DNA of 64,000 nt, taken from an uncultured Granulosicoccaceae bacterium. Its GTDB lineage: Bacteria > Pseudomonadota > Gammaproteobacteria > Granulosicoccales > Granulosicoccaceae. The position numbers were made by a program, and so were the translations under genes. The stretch covers positions 62,001 to 126,000 of the forward strand of contig CALAJN010000007.1 of NCBI GenBank assembly GCA_937922675.1, given 5' to 3'. Below, one piece after another: positions 36,401-44,385 of the stretch. Under the pieces are notes generated by a model, which was not told the origin of the DNA, did no database searches, and was given only the letters and a program-made list of their open reading frames with translations. Every line of letters starts with the position of its first letter. The first letter of the stretch is position 1.

Positions 36401-37120
36401 ATGATCTTCGACGGACTGGGCAGCGGCCTGAGAAATGCCGCATTGGCTGCAGTACTGCTATCGCTTGCCCTGCTGGGTGTATGGGTGTGGTGGTTTGGCC
36501 TCGAGTGGGTGCCGCTAGGCGTGTATGCGCTGCTCGCCCTGACAGCCACGCTCAGCGTGCCGGTGCTGCATCGCCTCAGCGGACAAACCCTTGCCGACGA
36601 AATGCAGTGGCTTGAAGAGCGTGAGGCTGTCGACCACGAACAGATGATCAGCCGGCTAGCCACAGTGCGTGAGCAGTTGACTGATCTTGGCGTTGAGGAC
36701 GGCGCGCGTCAGGCAGATACATTGACAGGCATTCTCGAGGACTACCATGCGGTCGTTGGAGCACGCTTCATTGGCAAGAAGAAGGCGCCTCTGGAGTACC
36801 TTGCGACCGCTCGGCGAGTCCAGAAGCTCGCTCTGCAAAACCTGGCGGATGCAGTGGCAACGGTCCACAGTCTGGGCTCGCTGTCGCATCAGTCCCATGA
36901 GAGTGTGGACGATCCGCGTCATACCCATCGTGAGTCGCAGCGTGCCGCACAGCAGGAACGCCTCGACGGTTTGCTCGACGAGAACAGGGAGCTATTTGGC
37001 GCGCTCACCGATACCGCGGTTGAGGTTGCCAACATTCGCAGTTTCAGTCAGTTCGAGCGGCTGGACACCCTCGCAAGGCTAACCAGCCTTGCCGAGATCG
37101 CCAATCGCACAGGGCGCTGA
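36401..37120 (+). CDS. Membrane-anchored helical protein, unknown function
   Basis: I do not recognise this 239-residue protein with certainty. Two hydrophobic segments lie near the N-terminus (residues about 12-33 and 37-56); the remainder is a predicted cytoplasmic helical bundle rich in Glu, Gln, Arg and Leu (LEEREAVDHEQMISRLATVR, LEYLATARRVQKLALQNLAD, ERLDGLLDENRELFGALTD). The layout recalls XpaC-type proteins that accompany TelA and VWA genes, but the similarity is only in architecture. It is followed after 24 bases by the solute-binding/VWA lipoprotein gene on the same strand and probably belongs to the same unit. Confidence 0.65.
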   Translation: MIFDGLGSGLRNAALAAVLLSLALLGVWVWWFGLEWVPLGVYALLALTATLSVPVLHRLSGQTLADEMQWLEEREAVDHEQMISRLATVREQLTDLGVEDGARQADTLTGILEDYHAVVGARFIGKKKAPLEYLATARRVQKLALQNLADAVATVHSLGSLSHQSHESVDDPRHTHRESQRAAQQERLDGLLDENRELFGALTDTAVEVANIRSFSQFERLDTLARLTSLAEIANRTGR

Positions 37121-37144
37121 GCCTCGTTTGCTATCGTGATACTT

Positions 37145-38818
37145 ATGAAGACGTTGAATTTCAAGGCAAGGACCTTCGCGCTGCTGGCTGCCAGCGCGTT
37201 AATCAGTGCCTGCGGCCCGAATATCGACAGCCCGGAGTCGGCGCGCGCCGCGATCATCGAGGCCGTGGATGAGGATGTGCGCCCAACGTATCGTGAGAAT
37301 CAATATCGCGCCAACATCAGTCTGACCAGGACCAACCTCTTGTCGATGTTGCCGGAGTTGTCGGAGTACCCGATCGTGATTGGGCAGCCAGACTCTGCGC
37401 GGGTGGAATCGGTAGAGATCTTCACCTCGTCCGAGAAGGCGGGGCAGGGTCGCGATGGTTTCTATGTTGAGCTGGCCAAGGCCTTCAACGATGCCAACAT
37501 TACCCTTGACAATGGCAAACGTGCATCGATCGCGGTACGGCGTATAGCCTCTGGGCTTGGCGCACAGTTCATCTTGTCCGGGCGCTATGTGCCCGACGCC
37601 TTCTCGCCCAGCAATCGTTTGTGGGGCGACATGTTGACAGCAGATGGCGTCGAGCTTGATGTTGTGGCCGACGTGACCGCACCCAACACCGCGGGCGTCA
37701 TCGTGCGCAAGTCACGGGTGGATGAAATCACAACCGGTGGTGAGCTCGATATAGCGAAGTTGCTGACCGTAGTGACCGATGGAAAATTTGCCATGGGTTA
37801 TACCAATCCGTATCAGTCGAGCACGGGACTCAACTTCCTGCTCACCATTCTTGATGCTTTTGCCGACGGTGATGAGGGCGCCATGCTCTCTCCTGATGTG
37901 GCCAGCGCCTTTGAGGCGTTTCAGGCGGGTGTGCCCTTCGTTGCCCAGACCACGTTGCAGATGCGCGACGCCGCTCAAGGCAGTGGCGTACTCGACGGCA
38001 TGGTCATGGAGCGCCAGAGTTGGGAAAACGTGACCGGTATGTCGGACTACGTATTCGTACCGTTTGGCGTTCGCCACGATAGCCCGCTATACGCTACTCG
38101 AGAAGCAGATGAAGACGAGCGAGAAGTGCTACAAGCGTTTGCCGATTTCATCGAGCGGCAACAATCAGTAGTGCAGCGCTTCGGTTTTGGCGTTGATCGC
38201 GATTACGACTCGGCCTATGCGATCTCAGATGGCAGCGTGATTGCACGAGCACAAACACTCTGGAAGGAGAAGAAGTCTGGTGGTAGACCCATCGCTGCCG
38301 TATTTGTGGCTGATGTGTCGGGCTCAATGGACGGAGCGCGCCTCAAGAACCTGAAGACCGCATTGATCGAATCCTCGGATCTGATCAGTGCAGGTAACGC
38401 CATCGGCCTCGTGAGTTTCAGCGACACGGCCAATGTCGAGCTGGATGTACGCGAGTTTGATGTGCAACAAAAGTCCTTGTTCATGGGCGCTACCGAACGC
38501 CTGGTGGCAGGAGGTAGAACGGCGACCAACGATGCTGTGCTGGTTGGCGCCCGCCTGTTGTTTCGTTTTCTTGAAAGCAACCCGGATCACAAGCCCGTGA
38601 TTTTCGTGTTGTCGGACGGCGAACAAAATCAAGGTAAATCGTTTGCCGCCATAGAGGACATGATGTCGTTTTCCGGGATTCCCGTGCACGCCATTGCCTA
38701 TGAAGTGCAATCCGATGAACTCAAGAACCTGACCCGCCTCGCTGAAGGTGCCTACGTAGAGTCAAGTGCGGATAGTGCGTCCTACCGTATCGGCAACCTT
38801 CTCAACGCCGAGATGTAG
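37145..38818 (+). CDS. Lipoprotein with solute-binding and von Willebrand A domains
   Basis: A 557-residue envelope protein. A signal peptide ends in a lipobox (LISAC, Cys near residue 23). Residues about 55-340 resemble a type 2 periplasmic solute-binding domain (AMGYTNPYQSSTGLNFLLTI; DYVFVPFGVRHDSPLY). Residues about 370-550 are a VWA domain with an intact MIDAS: DVSGSMDGARLKNLK, the Thr in GGRTATNDAVL and VLSDGEQNQGKS. It should bind a divalent cation and a partner at the membrane surface. ATG 37145 is chosen; a GTG at 37136 is possible. It sits between a helical membrane protein and a small VWA-like protein. Confidence 0.85.
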   Translation: MKTLNFKARTFALLAASALISACGPNIDSPESARAAIIEAVDEDVRPTYRENQYRANISLTRTNLLSMLPELSEYPIVIGQPDSARVESVEIFTSSEKAGQGRDGFYVELAKAFNDANITLDNGKRASIAVRRIASGLGAQFILSGRYVPDAFSPSNRLWGDMLTADGVELDVVADVTAPNTAGVIVRKSRVDEITTGGELDIAKLLTVVTDGKFAMGYTNPYQSSTGLNFLLTILDAFADGDEGAMLSPDVASAFEAFQAGVPFVAQTTLQMRDAAQGSGVLDGMVMERQSWENVTGMSDYVFVPFGVRHDSPLYATREADEDEREVLQAFADFIERQQSVVQRFGFGVDRDYDSAYAISDGSVIARAQTLWKEKKSGGRPIAAVFVADVSGSMDGARLKNLKTALIESSDLISAGNAIGLVSFSDTANVELDVREFDVQQKSLFMGATERLVAGGRTATNDAVLVGARLLFRFLESNPDHKPVIFVLSDGEQNQGKSFAAIEDMMSFSGIPVHAIAYEVQSDELKNLTRLAEGAYVESSADSASYRIGNLLNAEM

Positions 38819-38828
38819 GACGAGCATC

Positions 38829-39221
38829 GTGAAGTGGCTGAAAATCTTTTCTGTATTCGTTGTACTCCACGCGATCGGATGGGTCGGTACACACGTGTGG
38901 ATGAGTCTCAACCCACGTGTGAATGTGGTCATTGCAGATACCTCCTTTGCGATGCGCCCGCATTTTTCAGCCATGCAAACATGGATAGAAGACTACGCCG
39001 CAAACGTGCGCTACACGCGTGTTGTGGTCGGCACTGATCGCGCGATTATCGGACCGCTTGAAGAGCTTCGATCAACAGATGATATCTTCCGGACCTCTTT
39101 CGGGCGTAGCTCTTCAGAAGCACTGGCTGCCTTGCGGGACTCGTCTGCTGATGAGCATATTGTGCTGACGGATGCGTCACTGTCGGCATCGGGGTGGACG
39201 GTGGTGCGATTTGGTGAATGA
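38829..39221 (+). CDS. Small membrane-anchored protein resembling a minimal VWA domain
   Basis: A 130-residue protein starting at a GTG ten bases after the upstream stop. One transmembrane helix (residues about 3-22, WLKIFSVFVVLHAIGWVGTHVW read in two parts) is followed by VNVVIADTSFAMRPHFSAMQ, which looks like the first strand and MIDAS loop of a VWA domain with DxSxS changed to DTSFA, and by EHIVLTDASLSASGW, which resembles the later metal-loop strand. The fold guess is mine. Its place directly behind a VWA lipoprotein gene suggests a partner or decoy for that protein. Confidence 0.6.
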   Translation: MKWLKIFSVFVVLHAIGWVGTHVWMSLNPRVNVVIADTSFAMRPHFSAMQTWIEDYAANVRYTRVVVGTDRAIIGPLEELRSTDDIFRTSFGRSSSEALAALRDSSADEHIVLTDASLSASGWTVVRFGE

Positions 39222-39378
39222 AGTGTGTACTCCCTCTTGAGTGCGCACTTCTCCAAATGCGAGGCCCAGGTGTTTTCCTTAGCCACGATTCACAACAGCT
39301 TGAAGTCAGGCAGCGAGTCGAGTAGTCAGTCGCCCCGTCCGTCGCTTCGGCAATACTCATCATTCTCCGGACTCCGGC

Positions 39379-40437
39379 ATGAAGATCTTCGAGTGCAGCA
39401 ACTGCGGCCATGCGGTTTACTTTGGCAATACGCAGTGTACCGCCTGCCAGTGTGCGCTGGCGTTTGATCCGATCTCGCTTTCAATGCTGTCGGGGGCGGG
39501 CCAGTTGTGTGCCAATGGCCTGAGGCACCAGGCGTGCAACTGGTTGACGAGTCCGGGTTCCACCACCGGATTTTGTCTGTCCTGCGAACTCAACCGGACG
39601 ATTCCCAATCTGGCGGATACCAGAAACCTTCAATTGTGGCAGCACGCGCAGCGCGAGAAGAATCACCTCGTGTACTCGCTGCTGAACTTTGGCCTTCCAG
39701 TTGTGAGCCAGGATGTTGCACCGGAAACGGGGCTCGCCTTCGACTGTCTGGATGCTCGTGACAACGAAGAGGGTGATGTCATGACGGGGCATGCCCGTGG
39801 TGTCATCACATTGAACATCGATGAAGCAGACGATGCTATTCGCGAGCGTCTACGTCAACAGATGAATGAGCCATATCGAACCTTGCTCGGGCATTTCCGC
39901 CACGAGTCCGCTCACTACTACTGGGACCGACTGGTTAGGGACAGTGCATGGCTGGCTGAGTTTCGTGAGCTGTTTGGTGATGAGAGACAAGACTATGCTG
40001 CCTCACTGGAGGCTCACTACGCCAGGGACGCCCCTGCTGACTGGAGTGTCAGTTACATCAGTACCTACGCCAGTAGCCACCCGTGGGAGGACTGGGCGGA
40101 AACCTGGGCTCACTATTTTCATATCGTCGATGCGCTGGAGACGGCGACACAGCTGGGGATGACCTTGGATCCGACAACAGGAAGGACGGCTCCTCCAGAC
40201 CCCTCCGCATGCCTGGATCCCTATAGTGGTATCCCGGTCGACTCCCTGATCGACCGTTGGCTACCCATTTCCCTGGCGATGAACATGCTCAATCGAAGCC
40301 TGGGACAGCGCGATGCCTACCCGTTTCTGTTGACGCCAGCCGTGCAAAACAAGCTGGGACTCGTCAACAGAATCATCGCAGACCAGTCAGGGCTCGCCCA
40401 TTCAGGCGGTAGCGACGTGCCCTCAGGCGTTCACTAG
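39379..40437 (+). CDS. Zinc-ribbon metallopeptidase-like protein
   Basis: A 352-residue protein of the putative zinc-binding metallopeptidase family. The N-terminus is a zinc ribbon (FECSNCGHAVYFGNTQCTAC) with a second Cys set (CNWL, FCLSC). The body contains MTGHARGVITLNIDEADD, then LLGHFRHESAHYYWDRLV with a HExxH motif, and HPWEDWAETWAHYFHIVD, which supplies the downstream Glu and His ligands typical of gluzincin-like enzymes. No signal peptide is seen, so it acts in the cytoplasm. Substrate unknown. The gene stands alone between the VWA cassette and a DMT transporter gene. Confidence 0.87.
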   Translation: MKIFECSNCGHAVYFGNTQCTACQCALAFDPISLSMLSGAGQLCANGLRHQACNWLTSPGSTTGFCLSCELNRTIPNLADTRNLQLWQHAQREKNHLVYSLLNFGLPVVSQDVAPETGLAFDCLDARDNEEGDVMTGHARGVITLNIDEADDAIRERLRQQMNEPYRTLLGHFRHESAHYYWDRLVRDSAWLAEFRELFGDERQDYAASLEAHYARDAPADWSVSYISTYASSHPWEDWAETWAHYFHIVDALETATQLGMTLDPTTGRTAPPDPSACLDPYSGIPVDSLIDRWLPISLAMNMLNRSLGQRDAYPFLLTPAVQNKLGLVNRIIADQSGLAHSGGSDVPSGVH

Positions 40438-40667
40438 CGGACTAGTTCTTGCTGCCCTGCCAAGTTGAATGGCAGATCCTGGCAACCAAGGGATTGCTGG
40501 CAAACTACGGACAGGACATCACCAGCCTGTCCAGATCGACCACAGTAATCCGTTGATACGTACATTTTGGCTTTTCGAGATGGTGGCGAGTACGATAGGG
40601 TACCGAGCAAGCCGCCTCACAAACAGCAAGCCACGAATGACGACCATCTTCGCAACCCTGGATTCCG

Positions 40668-41570
40668 TTGGCTGACCTTCTGACACCATGGGTGGTCTTC
40701 ACCGTCATGGCTGCGCTTATGCAGGCTGTACGAACGGCGGGGCAAAAGCAGCTCAGTAACAGCGTGAGTGCCATGAGCACAACCCTGATTCGCTACGTGT
40801 TCGGGTTGCCCTTCGCATTGGCCTATCTACTTTTGATCTGTGGTTCTGACTCGGCAACACTGTTCTCGCATGCGGTAGACAACGCTCGCTTCCTGGCATT
40901 TGCATCGGTTGCTTCCGTGGCGCAGATACTCGCCACCTTTTTTCTCATACGTGCGTTCAGCTATCGCAATTTTACCGTAGGCACCGGTTTTGCCAAAACA
41001 GAAGCTGTTCAGACAGCCGTGCTGGGCGTTTTTCTTTTTGGAGCCCAGCTCTCTGCTACAGGTTGGTTTGCAGTGGTGACAAGCTTCCTTGGTGTACTGA
41101 TTATCAGCCTGCCAACGACCCGGCAACGGTGGGAATCAGCACCTGTCCTGTTCGGCACACTCTCGGGAACCACCTTCGGCCTGACATCACTGTTTTTGCG
41201 AGAAGCCAGCCTGAGCCTTGCTCTACCGATCATTCAAAGCGCAGCCATCACCCTGGTATACATGGTGGCACTCCAGTCGCTGCTGTGCGTTGTGTACACG
41301 CGAGTGCGCGAGCCCTCACAGTTCATGGCAATGACATCACATCTACCGCTATGCATCTTCGTTGGCTTTACCAGTGCGTTAGGATCTGTGGGCTGGTTTA
41401 CCGCCATGACCTACCAGAACCCGGCGTTGGTGAAGTCGCTGGGGCAGATCGAGTTTCTCTTCACGGTGGCAATCACCACACTCTTTTTCAAGGAAAGAGT
41501 GACGGGTCGCGAGATTGCCGGTGTTTCTGCAATCTGTCTGAGTGTTCTTCTGATCCTACGCGATCAATGA
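40668..41570 (+). CDS. DMT-superfamily (EamA-like) transporter
   Basis: A 300-residue membrane protein with about ten hydrophobic helices and two inverted repeats, including LIRYVFGLPFALAYLLLI, FFLIRAFSYRNFTVGTGFAK and the closing EFLFTVAITTLFFKERVTGR. The FAKTEAVQTAVLGVFLFGA segment is typical of a distinct DMT subgroup. The substrate is unknown. The apparent start is a TTG at 40668; an ATG at 40707 would remove most of the first helix. About 230 bases upstream hold no gene. Confidence 0.85.
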   Translation: MADLLTPWVVFTVMAALMQAVRTAGQKQLSNSVSAMSTTLIRYVFGLPFALAYLLLICGSDSATLFSHAVDNARFLAFASVASVAQILATFFLIRAFSYRNFTVGTGFAKTEAVQTAVLGVFLFGAQLSATGWFAVVTSFLGVLIISLPTTRQRWESAPVLFGTLSGTTFGLTSLFLREASLSLALPIIQSAAITLVYMVALQSLLCVVYTRVREPSQFMAMTSHLPLCIFVGFTSALGSVGWFTAMTYQNPALVKSLGQIEFLFTVAITTLFFKERVTGREIAGVSAICLSVLLILRDQ

Positions 41571-41731
41571 ACGGAGCATCGACAACCAGCTGAAGTGGTG
41601 CGCGCGCGCGGAGATATCCGTGAGCGTATGCAGTGATTCATGGACGCAGGATGGCCTCCAGAGCGACCTTTGAATACCCTTCCAATCTGCAATAATAACC
41701 GTACGCCTACATCACGAGGGGAGCAGTACCC

Positions 41732-42049
41732 ATGACCGACTATGCCGAGGACATAAAGAAGTTTGTGAGCGCGCCTGATCAAAAGGCCGTCGACTCCATT
41801 GTCAAGTATTGCGGAATCGCCTTGCGCAGTAGCAAGGACGCCGCAATGGTGTCGGCAAGCGACAAAAAGGAGCTTGCCACCGTGCGCGACAAATTCGCTG
41901 CCAAGAAGCTCGGTCTGGATGCCGAGGCTGCCGATGCCGGAATTGCCAGGGTATGCGAGCGCATGAAAGGCACGCGCCAGAAGCAGCGCGTCACCTTTTA
42001 CTACTTGCTTGCAGAAGAAACCGGCACGATGGACAAGCTCACTGCCTAG
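41732..42049 (+). CDS. DUF2853 family protein
   Basis: A 105-residue soluble helical protein. It matches the DUF2853 pattern: DYAEDIKKFV, VDSIVKYCGIALRSSKDAAM, SDKKELATVRDKFAAKKLGL and RQKQRVTFYYLLAEETG. Family members are small proteins found in many marine and soil proteobacteria and Bacteroidetes; the function is unknown. A GAGGGGAGCAG ribosome-site region precedes the ATG by a few bases, suggesting strong translation. It is followed after about 60 bases by pgi, which may have its own promoter. Confidence 0.87.
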   Translation: MTDYAEDIKKFVSAPDQKAVDSIVKYCGIALRSSKDAAMVSASDKKELATVRDKFAAKKLGLDAEAADAGIARVCERMKGTRQKQRVTFYYLLAEETGTMDKLTA

Positions 42050-42112
42050 CGCGAATCTAATCTGTTCGCCCAGCCACTACAATAGAGGTACTCCCGCACT
42101 ACGGTTTGCATC

Positions 42113-43786
42113 ATGACACGCCCCGAGGATCGACCTGCCTGGCACGCGCTTGACGCGCATCGCGACGCCATGATGGATACCACCTTGAGCACGCTGTTTG
42201 ATCAGGATCCGGGTCGCTTTGATGCGCTGCAGGGTGAGGCGGCAGGGATCTTCATCGACTTCTCCAAGAACCACCTGTTGCGGGCTGCGGCAGGGGCTCA
42301 GGAGGATACCCACGCTCTATTGGTGCAACTTGCGGTCGAGAGTGATGTTGCCGCCAAGCGCGATGCCATGTTCGCAGGCGCTATCGTCAACCCGACCGAG
42401 CATCGTCCAGCGCTGCATGTTGCGCTGCGAGCACCGCGGAACGCCGATATCCGGGTTGACGGCGAGAACGTCGTGCCTGAGGTGCACGCCGTGCTGGATC
42501 GCGTGTGCACGTTTTCCGAGCGCGTGCGAGAGGGGGAGTGGCTAGGGTTTACGGGCAAGCCGATAACAGATGTGGTCAATATCGGAATTGGCGGCTCGGA
42601 TCTTGGTCCTTTGATGGCGACCGAGGCTCTTGCGCCGTTTGCGCATGAGCGTCTGAGCATGCACTACGTATCCAATGTGGATGGCTCGCATCTGGTCTCG
42701 GTACTCAAGCGCGTGAATCCCGAGACAACACTGTTCATTGTTGCCTCCAAGACCTTCACCACTCAGGAGACGCTGACTAATGCACGCTCCGCTCGCGGGT
42801 GGTTTCTGGAGTCAAAGGCCACCGACAAGGATGTCGCCAGGCACTTTGTTGCAGTGTCCACCAATGACGAGGCGGTGTCCGAGTTTGGAATTGATACCGA
42901 CAACATGTTTGGTTTCTGGGACTGGGTTGGTGGGCGCTATTCGCTGTGGTCATCTATCGGCTTGTCTGTGGCGCTCTGCATAGGGCCGGAGCGCTACCGT
43001 CAGTTTCTGGCAGGTGCGCATGCCATGGATCGTCACTTTGCCGAGGCGCCATTGGAATCCAACCTACCTGTGACGCTGGCGCTGCTCACGGTCTGGTACA
43101 ACAACTTTCTCGGTTGCAACTCTCACTTGATCGCTCCTTATGATCAGTACCTGCATCGCTTCCCGGCGTATTTGCAGCAACTGACCATGGAGAGCAACGG
43201 CAAGTCGGTGCATGTTGATGGCTCGCGCGTTGATGTGGAAACAGGCCCGATTGTGTGGGGTGAGCCCGGCACCAACGGGCAGCACGCCTACTTCCAGCTG
43301 CTGCATCAGGGTACGCACGTCATTCCAACAGATTTTATCGTGCCGCTTGAATCCTTGAATCCGCTTGGCGAACATCACGAGCTATTGCTGGCCAATTGTT
43401 TCGCGCAAAGCGAAGCCTTGATGCGCGGCAAGAGTGGTGATGCGGTGCGAGCCGAGATGCGTGATGCCGGGCGCAGTGATGCCGAAATCGATGCGCTTGT
43501 CGGGCATCGTAGCTTTGCAGGGGACCGCCCAAGCAACACGATCACGGTGCAACGCATGGACGCCGCGGCCCTTGGTGCCTTGATCGCACTCTATGAACAC
43601 AAGGTGTTTGTGGAAGCTGCGATCTGGGATATTGCGCCGTTTGATCAGTGGGGAGTGGAGCTGGGCAAGCAACTCGCCAAGACCGTGCACTCGGAGCTTT
43701 CCGCCGGCAAGACAGTCAGTAGCCATGACGCCTCGACCAATGGTTTGATGAACCGGGCCATCAAGCGGCGAGGCCTGCTGGCCTGA
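42113..43786 (+). CDS. pgi: Glucose-6-phosphate isomerase
   Basis: A 557-residue glycolytic isomerase interconverting glucose 6-phosphate and fructose 6-phosphate. Conserved blocks are GFTGKPITDVVNIGIGGSDL, LFIVASKTFTTQETLTNA, the catalytic region FGFWDWVGGRYSLWSSIGLS, WGEPGTNGQHAYFQLLHQGT (catalytic Glu and His) and the C-terminal FDQWGVELGK with the active-site Lys. The length is normal for the E. coli-type enzyme. It is convergent with a small lipoprotein gene, only 12 bases apart. Confidence 0.97.
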   Translation: MTRPEDRPAWHALDAHRDAMMDTTLSTLFDQDPGRFDALQGEAAGIFIDFSKNHLLRAAAGAQEDTHALLVQLAVESDVAAKRDAMFAGAIVNPTEHRPALHVALRAPRNADIRVDGENVVPEVHAVLDRVCTFSERVREGEWLGFTGKPITDVVNIGIGGSDLGPLMATEALAPFAHERLSMHYVSNVDGSHLVSVLKRVNPETTLFIVASKTFTTQETLTNARSARGWFLESKATDKDVARHFVAVSTNDEAVSEFGIDTDNMFGFWDWVGGRYSLWSSIGLSVALCIGPERYRQFLAGAHAMDRHFAEAPLESNLPVTLALLTVWYNNFLGCNSHLIAPYDQYLHRFPAYLQQLTMESNGKSVHVDGSRVDVETGPIVWGEPGTNGQHAYFQLLHQGTHVIPTDFIVPLESLNPLGEHHELLLANCFAQSEALMRGKSGDAVRAEMRDAGRSDAEIDALVGHRSFAGDRPSNTITVQRMDAAALGALIALYEHKVFVEAAIWDIAPFDQWGVELGKQLAKTVHSELSAGKTVSSHDASTNGLMNRAIKRRGLLA

Positions 43787-43798
43787 AGGCAACGTGCC

Positions 43799-44257
43799 CT
43801 ACATACCCGCCACTACCATGGTGAAGGTCTCTGTACGCGTTGTCCGGCACAGGGTGTCCGCATCGGCTCCGTCACCGAAAGCGCCGCCGCCATCACTAAC
43901 CACGACATTCAGCGTAGGTACCCACGTACCGATTTCAGTCGCCGCGCCTTCAAAATAAGCGGTTCGTCCGTCTTGTCGAAAGCTGATGCCTGTCGGTAGG
44001 TAACCATCGAGCGTGAAGGCGTAGTCAAAGTCATCGTCATTTGGCGTGTTGCTAATGCTTGCCGTAATGGTCTCGTTGTAGGCCTCGTTGAGCACCGGGT
44101 CGGGCAGATCATTGCGACTGAACTGCGGGCGATCATCGTCGATACAGTCGATAGCCTTCTCGACGTCGTCGCAGGCACTCATGAGCAAACAGAGCGTCGC
44201 TGTGAAAGCGAGAGCGCAAGCGGACTTGCGATTTCGGGTTGAACGTAATTGCCACAT
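43799..44257 (-). CDS. Lipoprotein with putative Ig-like domain
   Basis: A 152-residue secreted protein. A basic N-terminus and hydrophobic core end in a lipobox (LLMSAC, Cys at about residue 29). The mature part is a single beta-rich domain of the He_PIG/cadherin-like type seen in bacterial surface proteins: LPDPVLNEAYNETITASI, FTLDGYLPTGISFRQDG, ATEIGTWVPTLNVVVSDGGG. It is strongly acidic. Function unknown; probably an outer-membrane-anchored surface protein. It lies between pgi (convergent) and parC (divergent). Confidence 0.75.
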   Translation of the reverse strand: MWQLRSTRNRKSACALAFTATLCLLMSACDDVEKAIDCIDDDRPQFSRNDLPDPVLNEAYNETITASISNTPNDDDFDYAFTLDGYLPTGISFRQDGRTAYFEGAATEIGTWVPTLNVVVSDGGGAFGDGADADTLCRTTRTETFTMVVAGM

Positions 44258-44385
44258 GAGGTGTTTAGCGGACGGACCAAAGGTGACCGAAGTATCGTCC
44301 GATCGCGCGGAATTGCCAGGGTTACACGTTGCGGTTTAGTCAACTAACCGGCGCATCGTCTGCGTGAGGGGCCTACACTTGGCGC

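Noticed and set aside
35493-36443. 316-codon Gln/His/Asp-rich frame on the minus strand
   Set aside because: Antisense of the sodium channel gene; composition is explained by complementary hydrophobic codons.
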